Assembly (NCBI GenBank): GCA_005799475.1 | Contig: SYGQ01000024.1 | Location: 1-20,230, forward strand | DNA: 20,230 bases | Direction: 5' to 3' | DNA from: Planctomycetia bacterium | GTDB taxonomy: Bacteria; Planctomycetota; Phycisphaerae; Phycisphaerales; SM1A02 | In this document: positions 14,171 to 20,230 of the stretch, one piece after another | How positions within the stretch are numbered: position 1 is the first letter of the stretch | How the letters are laid out: the number at the start of each line of letters is the position of its first letter | Notes under the pieces: model-generated | Told to the model about the DNA's origin: nothing | Databases searched by the model: none | Seen by the model: only the letters and a program-made list of their open reading frames with translations | Position numbers and translations under genes: made by a program

Positions 14171-14971
14171 ATGGGCCGCGCGGTCACCGACTGCTTCGAT
14201 AAGGCTCGAGAACTCGCGCGCGCGGGAGTCGACTTTGTGTGCGTGACGCTCGTCGATGTCGATGGCCATGTCCCGCAGGATGTCGGTGCAAAGGCGCTTG
14301 TCACGGCGGGGGGCCTCGTGTGGGGAACAGTGGGCGGAGGCCGCCTTGAGGCGCGCGCTGTCGAGCACGCACGAGGGATGCTCGCGGATCCAGCAGAAGC
14401 CATCGCATGCAGCATGCGCTACGAACTCCTTCGCGACCTTGGCATGGTGTGTGGCGGCGCGGCCACTCTGTTCTACGAACCATCAGTGGGCCGTCGTTGG
14501 CAGATTGTGTTCTTCGGCGCCGGGCATGTCGTGCAGGCGACGGTTCCGCTGGTCGCGAGCTTCGACTGCGAGGTGACCTGCATCGATCACCGACACGAAT
14601 GGCTCTCGACACTGCCGACGCGGGCGAACGTGCGGACAAGGCTCGCGACGGATCTCGCTGGGACCGTGCGCGAACTTCCCCTGGGCGCGTTCGTGCTCTG
14701 CATCACGCAGGGACACGCCACTGACCTCCCCATCGTGCGCGAACTCCTCGCGTGGGGCGAGGCGGGGTTCATTGGCGTCATCGGGAGCGAGCCAAAGGCA
14801 CGCGCGCTTCGGTCGGCGCTCTCGAAGGAAGGCGTGTCGCGGGACGCGCTCGATCGAGTCCGCTGCCCGCTCGGGCTGCCGATTGGGAGGAATGACCCCG
14901 CGGAGATCGCCGTCAGCATCGCGGCGCAACTCTTGCAGGAACGAGACGCGCGCATCGGGGTCGCGCGATGA
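14171..14971 (+). CDS. xdhC: Xanthine dehydrogenase accessory protein XdhC
   Basis: This 266-residue XdhC/CoxI family protein binds molybdenum cofactor and assists its sulfuration and insertion into XdhB. The N-terminal XdhC_CoxI domain shows ALVTAGGLVWGTVGGGRLEA and MRYELLRDLGMVCGG (residues about 35-100). A Rossmann domain follows, beginning IVFFGAGHVVQA, and ends with the typical GFIGVIGSEPKA and RCPLGLPIG motifs. Length is normal. It is separated from xdhB by 57 nt containing a strong hairpin. It overlaps fdhD by 4 nt (ATGA), so the XDH chaperone is translationally coupled to the maturation factor of the next molybdoenzyme. Confidence 0.94.
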   Translation: MGRAVTDCFDKARELARAGVDFVCVTLVDVDGHVPQDVGAKALVTAGGLVWGTVGGGRLEARAVEHARGMLADPAEAIACSMRYELLRDLGMVCGGAATLFYEPSVGRRWQIVFFGAGHVVQATVPLVASFDCEVTCIDHRHEWLSTLPTRANVRTRLATDLAGTVRELPLGAFVLCITQGHATDLPIVRELLAWGEAGFIGVIGSEPKARALRSALSKEGVSRDALDRVRCPLGLPIGRNDPAEIAVSIAAQLLQERDARIGVAR

Positions 14972-15813
14972 CAGAGCTCGATTCCGGCACACTGGTCACG
15001 CGGCTCGACGCGTCGGGTGCACGCGAAGTGCGCGACGATCTGGTGATCGAAGAGCCCCTTGAGATTGCGCTCGAGCACTGCGAAGCTGGACTCTGGCGCC
15101 GCCGACCGATCTCGATCACCATGCGCACACCCGGACACGACGGCGAACTCGCCGCGGGGTTCCTGTGGGGCGAGGGGATCGTTCGACGCGCGACCGACAT
15201 TCGATCGGTGGCATCCATCGGTCCCGTGGGCGGTTCCCATCGCGGGCAGAACGCGGTGTGTGTGAGCCTCGACGCGAGCGTGAGCGTGGACTGGCACCGA
15301 CTCGAACGACATGTCTATGCATCATCGAGTTGCGGTATCTGCGGCCGCGCGACCATCGACGCCCTCGAGTCGGCGTCGCACGCTGGAGAGTGCGAAGACT
15401 CATTCGAGATGCGCTTCGACGCTCTCGTGGCGCTTCCCGAGCGGATCCGAGGACACCAACGGGCGTTCGAGCGCACCGGAGGCCTTCATGCTGCCGCGCT
15501 CGTACGCGGCGACGGCAACATCGTGGCGGTTCGCGAGGATGTGGGACGCCACAACGCCGTCGACAAGGTGCTCGGCGCCCAGTTCCTTTCGGGATCCGAC
15601 GACCTCAGTGCGTGCATGCTCTTCCTCAGCGGTCGAGCGAGTTTCGAACTTGTCCAGAAGGCGCTCGCCGCTCGCATCGGACTCGTCGCCTCGATCGGCG
15701 CGCCCTCGACGCTTGCGGTCGACCTCGCCCGCCGCTTCAGCATGACACTCGCTGGCTTCGTGCGCGATGATCGCTGCAATCTGTACTCCATGCCCGAACG
15801 GGTGCGGCAGTGA
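14968..15813 (+). CDS. fdhD: FdhD sulfurtransferase for formate dehydrogenase-type molybdoenzymes
   Basis: This 281-residue FdhD family protein transfers sulfur from a cysteine desulfurase to the Mo-bisMGD cofactor. The sulfur-relay CxxC motif is present as Cys122-Gly-Ile-Cys125 in ASSSCGICGRA. Other family segments are PISITMRTPGHDGELAAGFL, GGLHAAAL, REDVGRHNAVDKVLG, LSGRASFELVQKA and GAPSTLAVDLA. Length is typical. It overlaps xdhC by 4 nt and the next gene by 4 nt (GTGA), so all three are tightly coupled. The immediate downstream oxidoreductase is its likely client. Confidence 0.96.
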   Translation: MTELDSGTLVTRLDASGAREVRDDLVIEEPLEIALEHCEAGLWRRRPISITMRTPGHDGELAAGFLWGEGIVRRATDIRSVASIGPVGGSHRGQNAVCVSLDASVSVDWHRLERHVYASSSCGICGRATIDALESASHAGECEDSFEMRFDALVALPERIRGHQRAFERTGGLHAAALVRGDGNIVAVREDVGRHNAVDKVLGAQFLSGSDDLSACMLFLSGRASFELVQKALAARIGLVASIGAPSTLAVDLARRFSMTLAGFVRDDRCNLYSMPERVRQ

Positions 15814-18047
15814 GCGAGTCCGACGCGCCAGACCTCAACCTGCGTGTGACGGCGCCTGCGGATGCAGCGGGAGGACTCGGCGCAGTGCGCGTGGCGCTCA
15901 CCGCGTCCGTGGCACAGATGGGTCTCGCGCGCACGGCGTCGACGCTCCTGGATGTCAACAAACCCGGCGGCTTCGACTGTCCCGGATGCGCGTGGCCGGA
16001 GCCCCCACAACGGGCGGTCGTCGAGTTCTGTGAGAACGGCGCCAAGGCCATCGCCGAAGAGGCGACGATCCGCCGCATCGACCGGTCGTTCTTTGAGACA
16101 CACTCCATCGACGAACTCGCATCGAAGAACGACTACTGGCTCTCGCAGCAGGGGCGATTGACCGAGCCCATGCATCGCGCGCCGGGGGCAGCGCACTATC
16201 AGCCGATTTCATGGGAGGAGGCGTTCGCGCGCGTCGCCTCGCATCTCAGGGCGCTTGCGTCGCCCGACGAGGCCGTCTTCTACACATCCGGTCGCACCAG
16301 TAACGAGGCCGCCTTCCTCTACCAGTTGTTCGTGCGCAAGTTCGGCACGAACAATCTTCCGGACTGCTCGAACCTCTGTCACGAATCGAGCGGATACGCG
16401 ATGAAGCGCACAATCGGTTCGGGGAAGGGGACGGTGCTCCTCGATGACTTCGACCACGCCGACGGCATCATCGTCATTGGTCAGAACCCCGGGACGAATC
16501 ATCCGCGCATGCTCTCGGCGCTGCAGTCCGCCGCCCGGCGTGGCTGCCGCATCGTGAGCATCAATCCGCTCGCCGAAGCGGGGCTCAAGCGCTTCCGCCA
16601 CCCGCAGGAACTCAGCGGCCTCCTCGGTGCAGGTACCACGATCGCCTCGCGGCATGTACGCGTCAGAGTGAACGGGGATGTCGCGCTCCTTCGTGGGATT
16701 GCGAAGGCGATGCTCGAACGGCACCGCGACGCGCTCGACGCCTCGTTCATCGCCGAGAAGACCGACGGTTTCGATGCGCTCGATGCAAGCCTCAAGGCAG
16801 AGTCGTGGGCACGCATCGAAGTGTCATCGGGCATCGCCGAGGCGGAGATCCGCGCGACGGCCGCCGAACTCGCGACGGTGAGGCGCCTCATCGTCTGCTG
16901 GGCGATGGGACTCACGCAGCACCGCAACGCCGTCGACAACATTGAGGAGGTCATCAACCTTCTGCTGCTCGGCGGGCACTTCGGACGAAAGGGCGCGGGC
17001 GCATGCCCTGTGCGCGGCCACAGCAATGTGCAAGGGGACCGCACGATGGGAATCTGGGAGCGGCCCAGCGCCGAGTTTCTCGATGCGCTTGGCGCGGAGT
17101 TCGGCTTTCGACCGCCGCGAGCGGACGGACTCTCGGTGGTCGAAGCGATCGAGGCCATGCACGATGGTCGCGCGCGCGTGCTCTTCGCGCTCGGCGGAAA
17201 CTTCGTCTCAGCGACACCCGACACGGGCTACACCGCCGCCGCGCTCACGCGCTGCACCCTCACCGCGCATGTGTCGACGAAGCTCAATCGATCGCACCTT
17301 GTGACAGGCGGCGAGGCGCTCATTCTGCCGTGCCGTGGTCGCACGGAGCGCGACACGCAGGGCGGCCGCGATCAGTGCGTGACGGTCGAGAACTCAATGG
17401 GTGTCGTGCACGCCTCGCGTGGCCGTCTCGACCCTGCATCGCCCATGCTCAAGAGCGAAGTGGCGATCGTCGCAGGATTGGCCGCAGCCACGCTGGGCCT
17501 CAACTGGGGCGACTTCGTCGCGGACTACGACACGATCCGCGACCGCATCGAGCGAGTCATCCCAGGGTTCGAACGATTCAACGAACGGATTCACCGCGAC
17601 GGCGAGTTCACGCTGCCTCACATCGTGCGCGACCGATGCGAGTTCGCCACCCACACCGGTCGAGCCCAGTTCACGGTGCACGAGATCCCCGACTCGATCA
17701 CAAGGGAAGGGGAGTTACTCCTCACCACGATTCGCTCTCATGATCAGTTCAACACGACGGTGTACGGACTCGACGACCGGTACCGTGGCATCCACGGCGG
17801 TCGTCGCGTGCTCTTCATGAACGCCCAGGACATGCGCGCGCGCGGACTCGCCGCGCGAGATCTCGTCCACCTCTGCTCAGGAGCGCGACGCGCCAACAAC
17901 TTCCGTGTGATCCCCTATGACATTCCCGTTGGGTGCGTCGCTGCGTACTTCCCGGAAACCAACGCGCTCGTTCCCATCGACGCTCGGGCGTCGGGGAGCC
18001 TGACGCCCGCCTCAAAGTCGGTCGCCATCACCCTTGTTCCAGCGTAG
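15810..18047 (+). CDS. FdhF/YdeP family molybdopterin oxidoreductase (formate dehydrogenase alpha-like)
   Basis: This 745-residue Mo-bisMGD enzyme belongs to the YdeP-like branch of formate dehydrogenase alpha subunits. The N-terminal part has the branch-specific KPGGFDCPGCAWPEP and VEFCENGAKA. The core has SGRTSNEAAFLYQLFVRKFG and TNNLPDCSNLCHESSG, then GIIVIGQNPGTNHPRM and HFGRKGAGACPVRGHSNVQG. A C-terminal molydop-binding domain follows (about 620-745), with TIRSHDQFNTTVYGLDDRYRG. The classical four-Cys N-terminal cluster motif is not seen. Substrates of this branch are largely unknown, so formate oxidation is not assured. The GTG start overlaps fdhD, which should sulfurate its cofactor. 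It is the last gene of the plus-strand purine locus. Confidence 0.88.
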   Translation: MSESDAPDLNLRVTAPADAAGGLGAVRVALTASVAQMGLARTASTLLDVNKPGGFDCPGCAWPEPPQRAVVEFCENGAKAIAEEATIRRIDRSFFETHSIDELASKNDYWLSQQGRLTEPMHRAPGAAHYQPISWEEAFARVASHLRALASPDEAVFYTSGRTSNEAAFLYQLFVRKFGTNNLPDCSNLCHESSGYAMKRTIGSGKGTVLLDDFDHADGIIVIGQNPGTNHPRMLSALQSAARRGCRIVSINPLAEAGLKRFRHPQELSGLLGAGTTIASRHVRVRVNGDVALLRGIAKAMLERHRDALDASFIAEKTDGFDALDASLKAESWARIEVSSGIAEAEIRATAAELATVRRLIVCWAMGLTQHRNAVDNIEEVINLLLLGGHFGRKGAGACPVRGHSNVQGDRTMGIWERPSAEFLDALGAEFGFRPPRADGLSVVEAIEAMHDGRARVLFALGGNFVSATPDTGYTAAALTRCTLTAHVSTKLNRSHLVTGGEALILPCRGRTERDTQGGRDQCVTVENSMGVVHASRGRLDPASPMLKSEVAIVAGLAAATLGLNWGDFVADYDTIRDRIERVIPGFERFNERIHRDGEFTLPHIVRDRCEFATHTGRAQFTVHEIPDSITREGELLLTTIRSHDQFNTTVYGLDDRYRGIHGGRRVLFMNAQDMRARGLAARDLVHLCSGARRANNFRVIPYDIPVGCVAAYFPETNALVPIDARASGSLTPASKSVAITLVPA

Positions 18048-18048
18048 G

Positions 18049-18077
18049 TTGTTGTCGAGGGCCGCCCATGGTGAAAT
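18049..18077 (+). promoter_or_regulatory. Candidate promoter for the PDZ protease gene
   Basis: TTGTTG (18049-18054) and TGAAAT (18072-18077) are separated by exactly 17 nt. The second hexamer is followed by 6 nt and the ATG at 18084. The gene has no Shine-Dalgarno, so a leaderless transcript separate from the upstream operon is suggested. The -35 box overlaps the final bases just after the molybdoenzyme stop. Confidence 0.4.
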
Positions 18078-18083
18078 GCCCAG

Positions 18084-19589
18084 ATGCACTTCATCTTGGC
18101 ACTTGCCGCGTTTGTCACCGGGGTTCCGCAGACATCGTCTTCTGATTCCGAAAGTCCCGCACCGGTGCATGTGCAGGAGTCGGAACTGCGAAAGTCTGTC
18201 GTCAACCTCACGGTGACGCAGGAGAGGTGCCTTCCCACTTCGCCGTGGAAGCGCGAGAGCCCCGACAAGATTGGCGGCTCCGGCGTCGTGATCGCGCCAG
18301 GGCGAATCCTCACAAATGCCCATGTGGTCGCTGAGGCGAGCGAGATCCTCATGGAGACATCGCAGACGCCGCTGGCCGTGACGGCCGAGGTCGTCGCCAT
18401 TGATCCATCGCGCGACCTCGCGCTCCTCAAGACCGACGATCCCGAGTTCATCGCCGCGCACCCGAGCGTGCCCCTCTTTCAGGGTCTTCCCAAGGACGGA
18501 TCTCGCGTCACGGTGATGGGGTTCCCCATGGGTGGCGATGCGATGTCCACCACGAGTGGTGTGGTGTCTCGCGCAGAGTGGGCTGAGATCGGGGAGTTCG
18601 GCGAGGCGGGCATGCGCATCCAGGTCGATGCCGCGGTCAACCATGGCAACAGCGGCGGCCCCGCATTTGGCGAGGGCCAGATCGTTGGCCTCGCCTTCAG
18701 TGGGATGGACCAGGCCGAGGCCGACAACATCGCGTACCTGATCGCCACGGAGGAAATCCAGCGGTTTCTCGACGAGGCGGACCGCGGTGTCGTGCGCGGC
18801 AACGCAGTCTCCGATGAACGGGTCCAGACCATGGAGAACCAGGCACTCCGCGCGAAGGTCGGGGTCGCCCCCGTGGTGAACGGGGTGCTCGTGACATCAG
18901 ACGCTTCAGGAGCGTTCCAGCCCTGGGATGTCATCACGAAGGTCAACGGCTACGAAGTGAACAACAGAGGGCAAGTCACAATCGAGGGAGACCGAATGGT
19001 CGCGTACGACTGCGCCATTGGGCGCTTCGTGCCTGGAGAATCCGCGAGTGGATTCACCGCCGAAATCATCCGCGCTGGGAAGCCGATGACGATCAGTGTC
19101 CCTGCGCTGCGGCACCACGGGGGCGTGATCGGCAACCCAGTCGATGGCAACTACTCCTATCTCCTCTATGGGCCGTTGGCTTTCACTCCGCTCACCGGGG
19201 ACCTTGCGGCCGCTGTGAACGGTTGGATGCTCCGTGAGCCCGGGCCTGCACTCGATGGACTCTTCGACCGTCGCTCCAGCGGCGGCAAGGAATTGATTGC
19301 GGTCGCGAGCCCGTTGCTCACGCACCCCACGGCTCGCGGCTACGAGGTTCTCCCGGGGCAGACTGTCCGCACCGTGAACGGCACGGAAGTCAAGAACTTT
19401 GCTGAGTTTGTTGCGCTCCTGCGCGACCTCAAGGACGAGTTTGTCGTGTTCGAGTTCAACGAACGGGCCTGCGAGCGAATCGTCTTCCGCCGGGCAGAAG
19501 TCGAGCCCGCGTCAGAGCGGCTCATGGAGTCCAACGGGATCCGGAGGCAGTGCTCGAAGGATGTTCAGGCCATCTGGGACAAGCAGTAG
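18084..19589 (+). CDS. Secreted trypsin-like serine protease with PDZ-type C-terminal regions (Deg-like)
   Basis: This 501-residue protein begins with a short hydrophobic segment MHFILALAAFVTGV that could be a signal peptide, although it lacks the usual positive charge. A trypsin-like domain (about 35-225) holds the full triad: His80 in ILTNAHVV, Asp111 in SRDLALLK and Ser190 in NHGNSGGP. A PDZ-like region follows (about 245-330: GVLVTSDASGAFQPWDVITKVNGYEV), then a second long region (about 335-480) with TVRTVNGTEVKNFAEF, also PDZ-like. The organisation resembles plant/bacterial Deg proteases with divergent PDZ domains more than E. coli DegP. Its role is probably envelope protein quality control. 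It has its own candidate promoter and no visible functional tie to the purine genes. Confidence 0.87.
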   Translation: MHFILALAAFVTGVPQTSSSDSESPAPVHVQESELRKSVVNLTVTQERCLPTSPWKRESPDKIGGSGVVIAPGRILTNAHVVAEASEILMETSQTPLAVTAEVVAIDPSRDLALLKTDDPEFIAAHPSVPLFQGLPKDGSRVTVMGFPMGGDAMSTTSGVVSRAEWAEIGEFGEAGMRIQVDAAVNHGNSGGPAFGEGQIVGLAFSGMDQAEADNIAYLIATEEIQRFLDEADRGVVRGNAVSDERVQTMENQALRAKVGVAPVVNGVLVTSDASGAFQPWDVITKVNGYEVNNRGQVTIEGDRMVAYDCAIGRFVPGESASGFTAEIIRAGKPMTISVPALRHHGGVIGNPVDGNYSYLLYGPLAFTPLTGDLAAAVNGWMLREPGPALDGLFDRRSSGGKELIAVASPLLTHPTARGYEVLPGQTVRTVNGTEVKNFAEFVALLRDLKDEFVVFEFNERACERIVFRRAEVEPASERLMESNGIRRQCSKDVQAIWDKQ

Positions 19590-19637
19590 CATTCTCGGTT
19601 CGACAGTTCGGAAGAAACCAAGAAAGGAACTCCCCAA

Positions 19638-20230
19638 ATGGGCGACTGCAACGACTCGAAATGTCAGGGCGAATCTAAGGCCGACTGCTGCAAGGGTTCG
19701 AGCTGCTGTTACGGCGGCTCCGGTGAAGCGCATGCGTGGATGGCGAGCCGCATCTCACACCTCGAGCGAAAGTCCTCGTGCACCCGCCGCTGCCTCGCGG
19801 TCCTCGTGACTGCCCTCCTGTGCGTGGCGACATTCTTCGCCGGTCGCTGTTGCGGCATGAAGTGCGGCAAGGCCGGCCAATGCGCACCCGGGCAGAACTG
19901 CGGACCGATGGGAAACTGCGGACCGATGGGGAACTGCGGACCAGCGGGGCAGTGCGGTCCGACGGCAGGGATGTGGACTTCAGCGGCAGCGCCGGGAGTC
20001 TGTGCGATGCCCTCGGGCGGCGGCCTCCAGCAGTGCGACATCAATGTCACCAAGTGCATTAGTGATGCGATGGGCGGTCCCGGCGGCCCCGACTCATTCG
20101 AGCACCGCGTCAATGCCAAGGCGATCATCATCGGGCCCGACGGCAAGCAGCAGGAGATCGATCTCTCAGGACCGGGCTGCATCCCGGGCATGAAGTTCAA
20201 GGTGCTCAACGGGCAGGTCGAGATCGAGGA
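19638..20230 (+). CDS. Cys-rich single-pass membrane protein with Cys-Gly-Pro repeats (partial at right edge)
   Basis: The frame opens at ATG 19638 with a strong Shine-Dalgarno (AAAGGAA, 19623-19629) and stays open to the window edge, giving at least 197 residues. The N-terminal part (1-45) is Cys-rich (CNDSKC, ADCC, SSCCYGG). A hydrophobic segment of about 18 residues follows (about 57-74, CLAVLVTALLCVATFFAG), flanked by Arg and Cys. Next comes a tandem repeat NCGPMG/NCGPMG/NCGPAG/QCGPTA (about residues 87-110), and then a soluble region with FEHRVNAKAIIIGPDGKQQEIDL. Topology and function are unknown; metal binding or disulfide formation are possible. I recognise no family. Confidence 0.7.
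   Translation, partial: MGDCNDSKCQGESKADCCKGSSCCYGGSGEAHAWMASRISHLERKSSCTRRCLAVLVTALLCVATFFAGRCCGMKCGKAGQCAPGQNCGPMGNCGPMGNCGPAGQCGPTAGMWTSAAAPGVCAMPSGGGLQQCDINVTKCISDAMGGPGGPDSFEHRVNAKAIIIGPDGKQQEIDLSGPGCIPGMKFKVLNGQVEIE
19894..19968 (+). repeat. Tandem 18-bp coding repeat in the Cys-rich gene
   Basis: The unit AACTGCGGACCGATGGGN occurs twice almost exactly and then twice in degraded form (AACTGCGGACCAGCGGGG, CAGTGCGGTCCGACGGCA). Each unit codes for Asn/Gln-Cys-Gly-Pro-X-Gly/Ala. Being in-frame multiples of 18 bp, the array could vary in copy number between strains without breaking the gene. Confidence 0.75.

Noticed and set aside
1..20230. CRISPR arrays, tRNA/rRNA genes, transposases, phage genes or attachment sites
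   Set aside because: No spaced repeats, cloverleaf-type sequences, transposase or integrase motifs were seen; the gene content looks chromosomal and metabolic.

Overview
The window is GC-rich, gene-dense bacterial DNA with short intergenic gaps. Secreted EF-hand and DUF1579 proteins, an H-NOX/hybrid-kinase pair, a PDZ serine protease and a Cys-rich membrane protein suggest a Planctomycetota-type organism, possibly Phycisphaerae. That is an inference from gene content only; there is no rRNA or marker gene here to fix taxonomy.

Layout. (1) Minus strand, <1-2322: an H-NOX haem sensor followed by a hybrid histidine kinase with an H-NOX-associated (HNOBA) domain, a gas-sensing two-component pair cut by the left edge. 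(2) Plus strand, 2402-4267: a secreted EF-hand protein, a small Cdd1-type helix-hairpin-helix protein overlapping its end, and a secreted DUF1579 protein closed by a clear intrinsic terminator (4297-4325). (3) 4334-18047: a purine/urate catabolism locus. Uricase and 5-hydroxyisourate hydrolase are on the minus strand. Divergent from them, on the plus strand, are a 1531-residue multidomain protein, xanthine dehydrogenase subunits XdhA and XdhB, XdhC, FdhD and an FdhF/YdeP-like molybdoenzyme. (4) 18084 to the right edge: a secreted trypsin-like/PDZ protease and a partial Cys-rich single-pass membrane protein with Cys-Gly-Pro repeats.

The centre of interest is the protein at 5666-10261. One uninterrupted frame carries, in order, a malate synthase A-like domain, an OHCU decarboxylase (UraD)-like domain, a serine beta-lactamase-fold hydrolase domain and a two-repeat allantoicase domain. 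With XDH, uricase and HIU hydrolase, the locus encodes nearly all of the route hypoxanthine/xanthine -> urate -> HIU -> OHCU -> allantoin -> allantoate -> ureidoglycolate -> glyoxylate -> malate. No conventional allantoinase is present in the window. The serine-hydrolase domain lies exactly between the domain that makes allantoin and the one that consumes allantoate, so it is a candidate non-orthologous allantoinase.

Regulatory signals include a 65-bp divergent promoter region with a 6-bp-arm inverted repeat between the uricase branch and the fusion gene, a long hairpin between xdhB and xdhC, and a recurring -10-like hexamer exactly 6 nt before the start codon of four genes, which suggests leaderless transcripts.
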